From Actinomadura pelletieri DSM 43383 (GTDB lineage: Bacteria > Actinomycetota > Actinomycetes > Streptosporangiales > Streptosporangiaceae): a DNA stretch of 64,000 bases. Shown piece by piece: positions 41,465 to 51,383 of this stretch (position 1 is the first letter of the stretch; each line of letters starts with the position of its first letter). A program made the position numbers and the translations under genes. Where the stretch lies: the NCBI RefSeq assembly GCF_003634705.1, contig NZ_RBWU01000001.1:124001-188000 (forward strand), in the 5' to 3' direction. The notes under the pieces are model-generated. The model made no database searches, was not told the DNA's origin, and saw only the letters and a list, made by a program, of their open reading frames with translations.

Positions 41465-42112
41465 ATGCCTGGAGCCGTCGTCATCGGGGCAGGACCAGGG
41501 ATCGGCCGGTCGGTCGCGCTCAGGTTCGCGCGGGAAGGCCTACCGGTCGCCGTCATCGCCCGGACGTCCCGAACGGTGCAGGCGGTCGCCGACGATGTCG
41601 CCGCCCTCGGAGTCAAGGTCGTGCCCCTGAAGGCCGACAGCGCTGACGAGGTGTCCTTGCGCGCCGCGCTCGACACGGCGGCCGGCGAACTCGGCCTGCC
41701 CGATGTCGTGGTGTACAACGCCGCGATCATCCAACCCGACGCGCCGGGTGAGTTGCCCATGCGCGCGCAACTGGACGCCTGGGCGGTCAACGTGCTCGGA
41801 GCATTGACGGCCGCGGCACATGTCGGCCCATCAATGGCGCAGCGCGGCAACGGTTCGTTCCTGATCACCGGTGGAATGCCCGAGCCCAAGCCACAATATG
41901 TGAGCCTGTCACTTGGCAAGGACGGGGTACGAACCCTGGTGCAACTGCTGGACCAGCAGTACGGACCCTCAGGCGTACACGTGGCCTCGATAACTGTCGC
42001 CGGCCCCGTCGCCCCCGGCACGAAGTTCGATCCAGACCATATCGCCGAGCACTACTGGCACCTGCACACCCAACCGCGACACCAGTGGCAACACGAAATC
42101 CTGCACAACTGA
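41465..42112 (+). CDS. Short-chain dehydrogenase-like protein lacking canonical YxxxK
   Basis: A 215-residue Rossmann protein. The cofactor motif is AVVIGAGPGIGRSVALRFA (GxxxGxG-like), and DVVVYNAAI corresponds to the NNAG strand. The catalytic region reads LITGGMPEPKPQYVSLSLGK: the Tyr and Lys are spaced seven apart rather than four, so the classical YxxxK is missing. It may be a reduced-activity or non-classical SDR. AAGGGG precedes the ATG. It is divergent from and probably activated by the MerR protein. Confidence 0.85.
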   Translation: MPGAVVIGAGPGIGRSVALRFAREGLPVAVIARTSRTVQAVADDVAALGVKVVPLKADSADEVSLRAALDTAAGELGLPDVVVYNAAIIQPDAPGELPMRAQLDAWAVNVLGALTAAAHVGPSMAQRGNGSFLITGGMPEPKPQYVSLSLGKDGVRTLVQLLDQQYGPSGVHVASITVAGPVAPGTKFDPDHIAEHYWHLHTQPRHQWQHEILHN

Positions 42113-42232
42113 CGCAGACGTTGAATCATTCGCTGAGCTGGCCACAGCAGATGAGCGCGGCACCATTGCGCGGGCTGGGCTGTGTCCGCACCTCCGTAGT
42201 TTGGTGGCGTTGCGTGGTCGCGGTGTTGCCGG

Positions 42233-44989
42233 TCACTCGTCTGTTGCCGGCTCGCTGTCTTCCTCGGACTCGTCGACGAGCGGCAAAATGTACTCCTCCG
42301 CCAGGCGAGCCAGGTGCAGCGGCAGTGGAATGCGCAGGTCCTGGTCGTATTCGGGTGGCTGTCGTAGGTGGTGTGCGACAAGGGCCAGTGTCTCGGGGTC
42401 GTCGCCGTCGGCCGGGTGGCAGGCCAGCACGGCCAGTTCCACGAGATCCGGAGTCCACGCCTGCCTGTCCGCGTCCGGTCCGACCTTGCGAATGGCCTTG
42501 GGCGTCTTGAAAGTGCCTGGTTTCGCTGTCGTGCTCCAGAAGACGCGGTCGGTGCCGTCTTCGCTCGTCCACAGGTGGACGGCCAGACCGTTCGCCTGGC
42601 CGGGCTTGGCCACGGCCCACCACTGCGCGGTCTCGCCGCGGCTGTCGTTACCCGTGCGGACGCGCAACAGCCGAACACCGGGGTGTATCGGACGGGCCGG
42701 CGCGTGGCCCAGTCGAATCTTGTCGGATTCGACGACGCCGTCCTGCATCCATGGCCAGAACGTGCGGATGTTCTGCGCGTGAGCCATGAGCAGAACCTGC
42801 TCATTCCGCAGCGACCGGTACACGACCTGGAGCCATTCCTGGACGGCGCGTTTCTGCTCGTCCCGGGCCGACCGCGAATCCACTTCGGCCAGGACGTCCG
42901 TTCGCCGTGTGAGGTTGAGAAGCGCGCGAGGATAGGGAATCCATCCGCCGGCGCCGTCATCGGCGTCCGGGCACCAACCCTCGATGTGCGCCAGACCCGG
43001 GTCGGACGGGTCGGGCGTCACACGGACGGCCAGCGGGGCGATCCCCTCCCAACCGGTTCGGCTCCGGCGATCGCGACGGACCACCCAGAGCGCCGCATAT
43101 GACAGTCCGGCGGGAAGAGTCCCGCGGCGCACGTCCGGGACGGGCAGAAGCCGGGCGCCGAGTTGGCGGAGGCCGTCGTTCCACGCGTTCTCCGCGCGGT
43201 GCTCGATGTTCTTCACCGAGTCGTGGCGCTGCTCCTTCATCGGGACCTGGACGAACTGGCTGAGCACTCCCGCGTGCGCGAAGCCGAGCCGGAGGGCGAA
43301 CTTGGGGTCATGGTGAGTGCTGGTGAAATTTTCGCGGCGGTCGAGTTCCACCAAGGCCAGGGATGGGTTCGGGCCGGGCTCGTCCGCGCGCAGGAACGCG
43401 GCGGCCTCGTCACGCCGGGCGGCGTTCGCGGTGCGCTGGGCATGCTTGCTGCGCTCTTCCCCTTCGGAAATCGGCAGGTCGCCGGCGAGGCCGTCGGTCA
43501 ACTTCAGACAGCGGAGCCGGACGGTCAGTTCGGGTGTCACCCATTCCACGACGGCGGCCGAGCCTGGGCGTGCTTTCTCGAATTCCTCCGCGGTGGGACG
43601 CTTTTTCGGTTCGCCCAAGCCCAACTGTTCGGCCAGGGAATGCACAGCGGTGTCCCGCATGTGCTCGCTCTGCCACAGCAGCCTCGCTTCCAGGAGTTGC
43701 GGACCGGGCTTGGGGAAGCCGTTGCGCAGGCAGGACATCGCGTAGGCGGCGACGGCGCGGGAACGTGTCGCGTCCAGTTTCGGTTTGCGGGTGCGGCCGT
43801 TGCGGGGGGTCGGCGCACCGAGCGTGGTCGCCTTTCGGGCCGGCATCGCACGTAGTTCAGGCGGAAGAGCCCGCTCGGCCCATGCCATGATCTCCGAACG
43901 CTCGTCCGGCATCAGGCCGGGCAGGACGGGGTGCCGGCCCATGGACGTCCGGTGGACGACGGCGCCGCGCATCCCATCGGTCAGCCACAGTTCCGGGTCG
44001 GTGAGGATCGCGTCGGCCTCCGGGAACGGCTCGCTGAGTGAGATGCCGCGTAGCAGTCCCGCCGGGCCGCCCGCCACCCAGCCGTCCGTCCATTGTCCGG
44101 TCTCGCGGTCCCGGTAGCGCTGCAGTTTGGCGATGGCGAACCGTTCGGCCAGCGGCGCGCCCGCCAGCCAGGGCACCTTCGGGCGGAGCAGCACGGTCGT
44201 CCTGGTGCCATAGGGGATGCGGAGGCGCCCGGTCGTTTTGGACGTGTGGGTCGCCCATCGCCGGACGCCCGTGTGCAAATGGAATCGTGGCAGGGGGTCG
44301 AACGGCTGGGTCTGCATGGTGATGCGCAGATAGATCGAGTACCAGGAGTCGCGGTTCCTCTTCTCGAGCGGGAGCGGCTGGGACACCAGAAGCGCTCCGC
44401 GTTCGGCCCCTCCCGGGATCGGCCTGAACTCGAGCCGTCCGGTCTCGGATTCGAACGGCTCCAGCGCCGTGATCCGCCGGGCGATCCAGTCGGTGGCGAG
44501 GGTGGGTTGATGGTGGAGCAGGGCGGCGGTGCCACCACCGGTCTCCGGGCAGCGGAGCAGTTCCAGTTCCACCGCCTCCCAGGACGGCGGGTCGGCGTCA
44601 AGGGCGCCGCGCATCTCCCGCAGCAGCGCCCGGTGCTCGGGGTCCGTGGTCGCGCTGGGGCACAGGTCGGCCAGCCATGCGTTCTGGAGCGTCCTGAACG
44701 CGGTGTCCGACAGTTCCTCGCCGTCTTCCGGGACGAGCAGCCAGTACGGGGCGGCGTCCGGGGCGCCGTGGTTCCTGGGCAGGACGATCAGGCCGGGCGC
44801 GAGGGCCTGCAACGCCTGGTCCATGCGCTTGGTGGGGACGCGCTGGGCGGACTCACCACGCGCGGCCCGGAACAATGGCAGAGGTGAGACCGGCCAGTGC
44901 TCGGGAAAGCGCAATGCGCGGTACCGGACCGGGACGGACACGTCCCGGTCAGTGGGCAGCCACGCGGCGGGCCGAATGGTGTCGAACAT
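42233..44989 (-). CDS. pPIWI-RE protein (prokaryotic Piwi/Argonaute-like nuclease of a defence system)
   Basis: A 918-residue protein that I assign to the pPIWI-RE family, predicted to use guide nucleic acid to recognise invading DNA or R-loops with its MID and RNase H-fold PIWI domains. The large N-terminal part (about 1-330) fits the pPIWI_RE_X module. About 400-600 includes DPKFALRLGFAHAGVLSQFV of the MID-like region. The C-terminal RNase H-fold part has RNEQVLLMAHAQNIRTFWPW near 728-747, containing the Arg/Glu pair that I take to be the family's signature, and RVFWSTTAKPGTF near 813. It is the last gene of a four-gene minus-strand set (RecB-like nuclease, REase, DinG-like helicase, pPIWI-RE). 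Family assignment is from motif and context memory. Confidence 0.85.
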   Translation of the reverse strand: MFDTIRPAAWLPTDRDVSVPVRYRALRFPEHWPVSPLPLFRAARGESAQRVPTKRMDQALQALAPGLIVLPRNHGAPDAAPYWLLVPEDGEELSDTAFRTLQNAWLADLCPSATTDPEHRALLREMRGALDADPPSWEAVELELLRCPETGGGTAALLHHQPTLATDWIARRITALEPFESETGRLEFRPIPGGAERGALLVSQPLPLEKRNRDSWYSIYLRITMQTQPFDPLPRFHLHTGVRRWATHTSKTTGRLRIPYGTRTTVLLRPKVPWLAGAPLAERFAIAKLQRYRDRETGQWTDGWVAGGPAGLLRGISLSEPFPEADAILTDPELWLTDGMRGAVVHRTSMGRHPVLPGLMPDERSEIMAWAERALPPELRAMPARKATTLGAPTPRNGRTRKPKLDATRSRAVAAYAMSCLRNGFPKPGPQLLEARLLWQSEHMRDTAVHSLAEQLGLGEPKKRPTAEEFEKARPGSAAVVEWVTPELTVRLRCLKLTDGLAGDLPISEGEERSKHAQRTANAARRDEAAAFLRADEPGPNPSLALVELDRRENFTSTHHDPKFALRLGFAHAGVLSQFVQVPMKEQRHDSVKNIEHRAENAWNDGLRQLGARLLPVPDVRRGTLPAGLSYAALWVVRRDRRSRTGWEGIAPLAVRVTPDPSDPGLAHIEGWCPDADDGAGGWIPYPRALLNLTRRTDVLAEVDSRSARDEQKRAVQEWLQVVYRSLRNEQVLLMAHAQNIRTFWPWMQDGVVESDKIRLGHAPARPIHPGVRLLRVRTGNDSRGETAQWWAVAKPGQANGLAVHLWTSEDGTDRVFWSTTAKPGTFKTPKAIRKVGPDADRQAWTPDLVELAVLACHPADGDDPETLALVAHHLRQPPEYDQDLRIPLPLHLARLAEEYILPLVDESEEDSEPATDE

Positions 44990-45004
44990 GGAGCTCCTTC
45001 CGCA

Positions 45005-48000
45005 TCAGGTGCGGTGGGTGAGGGTGTTGAGTGCTTCGTAGAGCGGCCGGTAGAGCAGGTCGACGAGCGCCGGGTCCGCCGGGTCGTCGAAAAGCGCGGG
45101 ATCGGTACCCGCGGTGAAGTAGGGGGCGAGCACCTCGTGGAGGCCCGACAGGAGTCCGTCCGGGTCGCTCACCTCGGGTATGCGGGTCGCCTGTTCGCCG
45201 GGGGTGAGCGCACGGGCGGCGCCCATCGCGAAGCGCGCGTCCACGAAGACGACCCGGGCCGGGACGCCACCTCGCACGAGCCGTCCGATCACCTGCCAGA
45301 TGGTGACGAGCTGATCCCAGGCGAAGGACCGTTTCTCCCACCGCGACAGGCGGGAGTACACGTAGCGGCGGGACAACAGGCGCCGCCACTCACGACGCGC
45401 CTCGTTCCGGAAATCTTGGAAGGCCGCGTCCAGATCGACCGCCTTGGTGACCAGCTCGGTGAAGGTGGCGGGCCCGTTCCGGTCGTCGTCACGCGGCAGG
45501 TCACGGGTGAACCGGACCACCCAGTCGTTGATGGCGTGCACGGCCAGGGTCAGGTCGTCCGGACGCGGGTGGGGTCGGGCCAGGAACATCGCGACACCGA
45601 AGGCCGCGTTCCGCTCGGCGTTCAGGATGTTGTGGCCGCGTTCCACCGCCATCAGCGGGGCGACGAGGACCTCCGCGTACGGATCCTCGGCGAAGGTCGC
45701 CAGGTCGCCGCGACGCAGCGCGGTGACCGGTGTGCCGTCTCCCGCGGCCCGGCGGACGAGCCCGAGATCGGCGTCGTCGGCGGCCAGCACACGGACACGG
45801 TCGTACCAGCGGTCCGACTCACGTAGCGTCTCGGCGACGATCACCGCCTCCCGGTAGCTGCCGACCAGCAGGATCGCGCGGCGCCGCATCGGGTCCTCGA
45901 CCATGCGCAGTTCCTGTTCGAGCGGGCTCTCCGAACCGTCCCGGCCACGCCGTCCGAGACGTCTGGCCATGGCCCTGGCCGCTGCCGGACGGTCGTCGGG
46001 AGCGACCCCGGACAAGGTCATGGGGCGGCGCCGACCTCCATCGTCGTGGTAGAAGAACCTGGTCGCGAACGTCGTGCGGCGCACCGCCTCCATGGCCTTG
46101 TCGGGTGGCATCAGCACTGCCCGTACCGGGGCGGCCACATGAGCGCGGGTCGATCTGCCCGCCCAGCTCGTACCGGACATGAGAACCACATGCGGGCCTT
46201 TGCGACCATCGGCTACGGCGGCTCCCAACCGATCCAACGTCAGCAACAGCTCGCGGCCCACCCCCGCGTGGCGGAAGAAGCGCAGCGTGCCGCTCTGCCG
46301 TCCGTCGGCGTCCCGTTCCCGGTCGTCGGGCAGGTATTGGTAGCCCAGAACGTTTCCCATGGGCGCTTCGGGGACGATCGGCGCGTAGTCCTGGGGTGGG
46401 CGGCGCGCCAGGTCGTTGCCCGTGGCGTCCAAGTTGAGCGCGGCCTCCACCTGCGGCCAGAAGTACGTCAGCCGATTCAGCCGCTGACTCAGCACCGACA
46501 GCAACGCCATGAACTCCAGGCGGCGGCAGTTGGACTCCATCCACCGCTCGTCGTCGACGGGAGCCGGGGTACCGTCCAACAGATCTACCAGGAGCGTCCT
46601 CGTGCCGGCGCGAGTACGGGCCGGCGACAGAGTGTGCAGGAGGTCGGCGGTGAGATCCACCAAGGCGACGACGCGGGAGTCGCGGGGCTCCTCGCCGCCG
46701 CCCAGCGGGTCGTCCCGGAAGGCCTCGAAGATCTCGGTGAGCGGGCGACGGAGGCCGTCAAGGAGCGCGAGCCTGGCTTGGCCCGCGCCGTCGTCCTCGT
46801 CTTCGTCGTCCTCGTAGGCCGCGAACAGGTCACGCTCGTCGGGCGGGCTTTCGTCGTCGGGCTCGGCGCGGTCGCGCAACCAGTCGTTCAGCAGCTTGTC
46901 CTGGAGGGTCCACGGGCTGAAATAGTCGATGTCGACCCACTCGCGCAGATCCTCGTCCGAGATGAGGATCTTGTAGAGGCGGTCGGTGGCGCCGCCGACC
47001 ACCGACAGCGCGGCGTTCCACTGCTCGACCTCGCGGTCGGCCAGCGGCAGCCGGCCCTGCCGTGACAGCTCCTCGATCTTGTGCGCCTGCAACTGGTCGA
47101 GCCACGAGTCCGGACCGGGCAGGACGAGCGTGGCCGACGGCGCGAACACCTGGTCGAAGTTCATCTGGACGGCGTCCGCCTCGTCGACGAACACCAGGTC
47201 GCTCATGGAACAGGCGAGTTCGGCGTGGCGCAGCCGCTCCTCGTTGAGGTGCCGTGGAACCTCGCTCAGGACGAGGCTCGCGGGGTTGGCGATCCACACC
47301 AGGGCGTCCACCAGGTCGCGGGCGGCGCCGTGTCGGGGACACGCGCTCCACAACGGGCATCCACGCCGTTGGCCCAGCGCATCGTCGTCCCGGCTCTGGT
47401 AGAGGGACGTGCACGGGGCGTCTGCGTACCGCAGTGGCCGGAACGCCTCGGTGCCGCGCAGCGCGTCGATCACACAGACGGTGCTGAGCAGGTCGAACCC
47501 CGGCTCGTCATGGTGGTCGAGCAGCGTCCTTCCACCCTGAGCGGCGAGCCTGCGGTGCAACCGCTGGGCGTGGTTCTCGCGGGTGCTCGATCCGAGGATC
47601 GGAGCCGCCGGAATGTCCAGGGTCCGGAAAAGCTCCACCAGCCGGAGCTGTTCGGCGACGTCACCCACGACCAGCGTGGTGCGGAGCGGTTCGGGGAGCC
47701 GCGCGGCCCAAACGGCCGCGACCTTCATGAATGTGCTCTTGCCCGCCCCGACCATTCCCGCCAGATTGGTCAGACCATCGAAGACGAAGCTGTCGGTTTC
47801 GACGAAACGGCGGCCGCCGGTGTCGCGCACGGCGAAGCGCACGGAATCCATGCGGGCCGCCCAGTCGCCGGGGCGTGCGGCCTCTTCCTCGCGTTCCTTC
47901 CGGTCCATCCAACGGGCGGTCGCGAGCAATTCGTCGCGGGTCACCGTTCGCGGGGAGCCGTCGCCTTTCCGTCCGGCCGCGAGGTCATGACCGACGGCGG

Positions 48001-48523
48001 GATCGGGACGCGGGTAATCGGGCAGCAGCACTCCCGTCCGGCGCCTTCGCTCGAAGAACGAGGCCGCGCCCGGCTCCGCGAGCGGAAGCCGTTTCCGCTG
48101 GTAGGACGGCTCTGCGGAGAGCGCGGTCGCGTACACCGCGAACCGGTCGACGGCGACCGTGGGGCGTACCCTCCGCGCCGGGCCCTCCGATGGGACGTCA
48201 TAGGCGCGAAGACGATCCGGAAGCCGCCGGTAGACGTCGAGTTCCTCCAACCAGGTTCGGCGCTGCCGTGTCGTCCACAGCAAATGGCGGGCACAACGGA
48301 TCGCGATCTCCTGGCGTTCCGTCAACGGTTCTCTGGTGTGGACCAGTCGATAGCCGCTCCACAACGCGTAAGCGCTCTTGGCGGGCTCGTCCGGGGCGAC
48401 CATCTCCATCAGGTAGAGCGCCAGTTCGACGCGGCAGAGGAGCGGCGGACGTACATCGTCAGATGCCCACACCCGGTTCAGCTCCCGGCTCACCGGCTGG
48501 TGCCAGGCGTCCCGATCACGCAT
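45005..48523 (-). CDS. DinG/XPD-like Fe-S superfamily 2 helicase of the pPIWI-RE system
   Basis: A 1172-residue helicase. After an N-terminal roughly 250-residue region of unknown fold come Walker A LAGMVGAGKSTFMK (256-264), a four-Cys set Cys350, Cys371, Cys389 and Cys395 (APCTSLYQ, GCPLWSACPRH) expected to hold a 4Fe-4S cluster, Walker B DEAD in SDLVFVDEADAVQ (447-450), and far downstream motif VI WQVIGRLVRGG. DinG-type helicases unwind D-loops or R-loops, and a DinG-like helicase is the known partner of pPIWI-RE. The start at ATG 48523 overlaps the REase gene by 8 nt. It ends 15 nt before the pPIWI-RE gene. Confidence 0.9.
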   Translation of the reverse strand: MRDRDAWHQPVSRELNRVWASDDVRPPLLCRVELALYLMEMVAPDEPAKSAYALWSGYRLVHTREPLTERQEIAIRCARHLLWTTRQRRTWLEELDVYRRLPDRLRAYDVPSEGPARRVRPTVAVDRFAVYATALSAEPSYQRKRLPLAEPGAASFFERRRRTGVLLPDYPRPDPAVGHDLAAGRKGDGSPRTVTRDELLATARWMDRKEREEEAARPGDWAARMDSVRFAVRDTGGRRFVETDSFVFDGLTNLAGMVGAGKSTFMKVAAVWAARLPEPLRTTLVVGDVAEQLRLVELFRTLDIPAAPILGSSTRENHAQRLHRRLAAQGGRTLLDHHDEPGFDLLSTVCVIDALRGTEAFRPLRYADAPCTSLYQSRDDDALGQRRGCPLWSACPRHGAARDLVDALVWIANPASLVLSEVPRHLNEERLRHAELACSMSDLVFVDEADAVQMNFDQVFAPSATLVLPGPDSWLDQLQAHKIEELSRQGRLPLADREVEQWNAALSVVGGATDRLYKILISDEDLREWVDIDYFSPWTLQDKLLNDWLRDRAEPDDESPPDERDLFAAYEDDEDEDDGAGQARLALLDGLRRPLTEIFEAFRDDPLGGGEEPRDSRVVALVDLTADLLHTLSPARTRAGTRTLLVDLLDGTPAPVDDERWMESNCRRLEFMALLSVLSQRLNRLTYFWPQVEAALNLDATGNDLARRPPQDYAPIVPEAPMGNVLGYQYLPDDRERDADGRQSGTLRFFRHAGVGRELLLTLDRLGAAVADGRKGPHVVLMSGTSWAGRSTRAHVAAPVRAVLMPPDKAMEAVRRTTFATRFFYHDDGGRRRPMTLSGVAPDDRPAAARAMARRLGRRGRDGSESPLEQELRMVEDPMRRRAILLVGSYREAVIVAETLRESDRWYDRVRVLAADDADLGLVRRAAGDGTPVTALRRGDLATFAEDPYAEVLVAPLMAVERGHNILNAERNAAFGVAMFLARPHPRPDDLTLAVHAINDWVVRFTRDLPRDDDRNGPATFTELVTKAVDLDAAFQDFRNEARREWRRLLSRRYVYSRLSRWEKRSFAWDQLVTIWQVIGRLVRGGVPARVVFVDARFAMGAARALTPGEQATRIPEVSDPDGLLSGLHEVLAPYFTAGTDPALFDDPADPALVDLLYRPLYEALNTLTHRT

Positions 48524-49637
48524 CGGTCTTCTTCCTCTCCCGCAGGATTTTCCGGGCCCGCCTGACGAGCGCGTCGTCCACCATGAGAGGAAGCCCGGAC
48601 GCCGTGTCCGGCCGATTGCGCTCGAAGGTCGCGACATAACCGGCGCGCGCCTTGGCGCGCGCGGCGGGAACAACCCAGAACGCCTCGTCGTAGGGCGGTT
48701 CCGGGTGAATCGGCCGGGCCGCGCGGCCGAGTAGACCGGGGTGCGCCCAGTCCTTGACGTCGATCGCCCACACGCGCCCACCGGGAAAGGTGACGCGCAG
48801 GTCGTAGTTATCGAAACCGGGCCACAATTCGACGGACAACCCGAGTTCGGTGAGCCGGTAGGCCAGTCTCATCTCGGCGCGCCCCGGGCCGGTGACGAAC
48901 TGGCGCAGCGGTCGTTCGAGTTGGAGCAGCTCGCCGACGTCCTCCGGTCGCAGCCGGCGGCCGACCGGCGGCGGGCCGATCCGGCGGCACTGATCGCGCT
49001 CGCACCACCATTCATCGTCGTCCATCGGGGTCAGCAGGGTGAGGCAGCGTTCGCAGGTGGCGTACGCACCTTCGTTGAGGTAGGCGGGCGGGACCTCGCG
49101 GTAGATCTCCTGGATCAGATCCCGGGCGGGGGCGAGTACCAGATCGTTCACCAGCCGAAGCCCTTCCTGTTCGGTCAGGACGGGCTGCTCGACGAGAAGC
49201 CGGCGGAACCCGGCGTAGCCGTCCGGCTCACCGAGCCCGCGGAAGATCTCCTTCGCCCTTCGGATGATCTGGCGGTCGCGGTGCTCGACGGCCACGTCGC
49301 GGGCGCGCTCGGCCCATTCGTGGCACAGCTCGGTGGGACGGGCCGATCGGGCGTCGAGCAGCCGGTCGTCCGGCTCCACCAGGCCCTGCGGCAGGCTCAG
49401 CGGCCAGTCGGCGACGGGCTCGGTGGCCCAGTCGATCAGCTCGGGAAGGCTCCGGGGCGGGCGGGCCTGGCGGCGCAGGCACAGCAGGACCGTCCGGTTC
49501 AGCACCCGTTGTGCCTCGTCCGGGTAGGGCATGGTGAAGGTGTCCAGGTCGCCGATCTTTTCCAGGTCCACCAGGGCCGTGGCCAGGCTTCTGAGCAAGA
49601 CCACGTCCTCGGTGTCCCAGTCCTTGATGGAAATCAC
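48516..49637 (-). CDS. PD-(D/E)xK restriction endonuclease of the pPIWI-RE system with zinc ribbon
   Basis: A 373-residue protein. Residues about 1-180 are a helical domain. A zinc ribbon uses Cys195, Cys198, Cys212 and Cys217 (TCERCLTLL, WWCERDQC). The C-terminal nuclease core has Glu255 (AEMRLAYRLTELGL), Asp279 (DNYDLRVTF) and Asp293-x-Lys295 in RVWAIDVKDWAHP, the PD-(D/E)xK pattern. This matches the REase described with pPIWI-RE loci. GTG 49637 (GGGGGAG upstream) is the likely start, overlapping the stop of the RecB-like gene. It would cut DNA located by the Piwi/helicase pair. Confidence 0.88.
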   Translation of the reverse strand: MISIKDWDTEDVVLLRSLATALVDLEKIGDLDTFTMPYPDEAQRVLNRTVLLCLRRQARPPRSLPELIDWATEPVADWPLSLPQGLVEPDDRLLDARSARPTELCHEWAERARDVAVEHRDRQIIRRAKEIFRGLGEPDGYAGFRRLLVEQPVLTEQEGLRLVNDLVLAPARDLIQEIYREVPPAYLNEGAYATCERCLTLLTPMDDDEWWCERDQCRRIGPPPVGRRLRPEDVGELLQLERPLRQFVTGPGRAEMRLAYRLTELGLSVELWPGFDNYDLRVTFPGGRVWAIDVKDWAHPGLLGRAARPIHPEPPYDEAFWVVPAARAKARAGYVATFERNRPDTASGLPLMVDDALVRRARKILRERKKTDA

Positions 49638-51277
49638 CGGATCTCCCCCTTCTCGGGTCCAGCGGGGCACCATCGGGCGACCTCGCAATCCGCGCAGGCT
49701 CGGCCGGGGGTGGGCGCGTAGGTTTCGTCCACCGCCCAGTCCTCGGCGAAGGACGACACCACCTCGCGGGCTTGGTCGATCGTGGGCGGGTCGAACGGGT
49801 CGATCTCCTCGATGCTCACGCCGTCCCCGCGCAGGACCTCCAACTCGATACGGGAACGGGCACGGTCACCGCCGCCCGGCACGTCCGCCGCCATCAACAG
49901 CACTGCCAGCGCCAGTTGCGGGTACGTCTCCAGGAGAGGGCGTCCCTCCCGGACCCCGCGGGACAGGGCCTTGGTCTCCCGCCAGACCCAGCCGCCGTGT
50001 TCGGTGTGCAGGAGATCGGGATCGGCGATCACGACGACGTCAAGAGCGGGGTCGTAGGCGGTGAGCCTGGGTTGCACCATGACGCGCTCGTCCGGGGACA
50101 GTCCGGTGAGTGGACACACGGAACGATGCCGGTCGAGCATTCGGCGGGCCGTGGCCGCCTCCTCCGGCTCCAGGTCCGGAAAATCGGCGTCCACGGGCAG
50201 GTCGCGGCATCCGCGCGGCCCCGCCGTGCGATGCCGTTCGTTCAGCAGGTCGTCGACGGCCCGCCCGCGTCTGATCGCCGGGCTTTCGGGACGGGCCTCC
50301 CTGGTGTACAGCACCCTCGTCATGTGGAAGCGCGCCGGGCACGCGCCGTAAACGCGCAGGTCGGTGGCCGAAACGCTGCGGCGCTTGCGGGGTCTGGCCG
50401 GGGCGGGCACGCCGAGCAGGTTCGGTGTCCGCGGGGGCTGTTCACAGCCGAGCAGTGCGGTGCAGCCCTTGCAGTCCGATCCGGGTGCCAGGTCGGTGGT
50501 TTCCAGAAGCCGTCCGCCGGCGGGGACGACCAGAGCGCGGTGGCGACGGTCGATTTCTTCGGCGTCCCAGTCGGCGAGGACGCGGAATTCGCCGTCACCG
50601 CAGCCGACGCCGATGACCCGGACTCGTTCGGGGCTCCGTGGCGGCCGCGCCGTCCGCACGGGTCGGTAGGGCCTTGCGTACGCGCTGACCGCCGGCACAC
50701 CCCACAGGACCGCTCCGGCGACGGCCGCGATCTCCTCCGGGGAACGATCGTTTTTGACTGAGTTCACACTCGGAAGCCAGATCTCTCTGACAGCGCCGTC
50801 GGCGGTGGCGTACCGTCGGCCCCAGGCGGTGCGCTCGTATCGGTCGGCGCCCCGCCGGTCCGGGACGGCGAGTTCGTTGACGACCACCCATTCATGCGGG
50901 ACGGGCAGGGTCGGGGGATCCCCGGCCTCGCGCCGCTCCCGGGCCCACCGGGAACGGGCGTCCAGGTAGGCGTGGACGGCGTCACTCGTCCAGGCGACGT
51001 GAAGCGGATGGCACCTCCGAAAGGGGTGCTGGGAGCGTAAAGCCTGCCGAAGCTCGGTGTTCTGGTGTTCGACCAGGTCGAGAACCTCCATCACCGGGCC
51101 GAGCGCGAACTCCTTCACCGGTTGCCAGGTCGAGGGCGGCGGGTCCTGGGACAACAGCGGGCGGGCCGCGATCGCCGAGCCTCGCGGGCAGGACCGGGGA
51201 TCGCCGCGCAGCAGGCGCGGGCCGACGCGGACGACCCGGATGTCGCCGCGGGTGCGCGGTGGGTGCGGAACGCTCAC
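49634..51277 (-). CDS. RecB/Cas4-like PD-(D/E)xK nuclease with Fe-S cysteines
   Basis: A 547-residue protein. The C-terminal half is a RecB-family nuclease: Cys313 (GACPARFHMTRVLYT), RGRAVDDLLNERH, Asp419/Asp421 (VIADPDLLH), Glu434-x-Lys436 (VWRETKALSR), YPQLALAVLLM, and Cys528, Cys531, Cys537 (ACADCEVARWC). One early Cys plus a late Cx2Cx5C is the AddB/Cas4 4Fe-4S pattern. A further Cys set (269, 272, 278) lies in the middle. The N-terminal 250 residues are unassigned. GTG 51277 with GGAGGAGGG upstream is the start. It is the first gene of the pPIWI-RE operon; its role may be processing DNA ends or guides. Confidence 0.85.
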   Translation of the reverse strand: MSVPHPPRTRGDIRVVRVGPRLLRGDPRSCPRGSAIAARPLLSQDPPPSTWQPVKEFALGPVMEVLDLVEHQNTELRQALRSQHPFRRCHPLHVAWTSDAVHAYLDARSRWARERREAGDPPTLPVPHEWVVVNELAVPDRRGADRYERTAWGRRYATADGAVREIWLPSVNSVKNDRSPEEIAAVAGAVLWGVPAVSAYARPYRPVRTARPPRSPERVRVIGVGCGDGEFRVLADWDAEEIDRRHRALVVPAGGRLLETTDLAPGSDCKGCTALLGCEQPPRTPNLLGVPAPARPRKRRSVSATDLRVYGACPARFHMTRVLYTREARPESPAIRRGRAVDDLLNERHRTAGPRGCRDLPVDADFPDLEPEEAATARRMLDRHRSVCPLTGLSPDERVMVQPRLTAYDPALDVVVIADPDLLHTEHGGWVWRETKALSRGVREGRPLLETYPQLALAVLLMAADVPGGGDRARSRIELEVLRGDGVSIEEIDPFDPPTIDQAREVVSSFAEDWAVDETYAPTPGRACADCEVARWCPAGPEKGEIR

Positions 51278-51383
51278 TGACCCTCCTCCGAGATGCTGTG
51301 AACTAAGTTTAAGCATAGAATCCGATCGTGCTGTGCGCTTGTCGATAATGTAGGGCCGCACGACGTACACGAGGAGGTTGCGC
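51278..51383. promoter_or_regulatory. Divergent promoter region of the defence island
   Basis: The 106-bp gap separates the nuclease operon (minus) from the kinase-methyltransferase pair (plus). It holds the only AT-rich run of the island (about 51296-51320, AACTAAGTTTAAGCATAGAA), suited to promoters in both directions. No clear dyad was found. Confidence 0.5.

Noticed and set aside
42233..44989. Canonical long prokaryotic Argonaute
   Set aside because: I see no standard PAZ or DEDX arrangement; the RNEQ-containing segment and the helicase/REase neighbours fit pPIWI-RE better.
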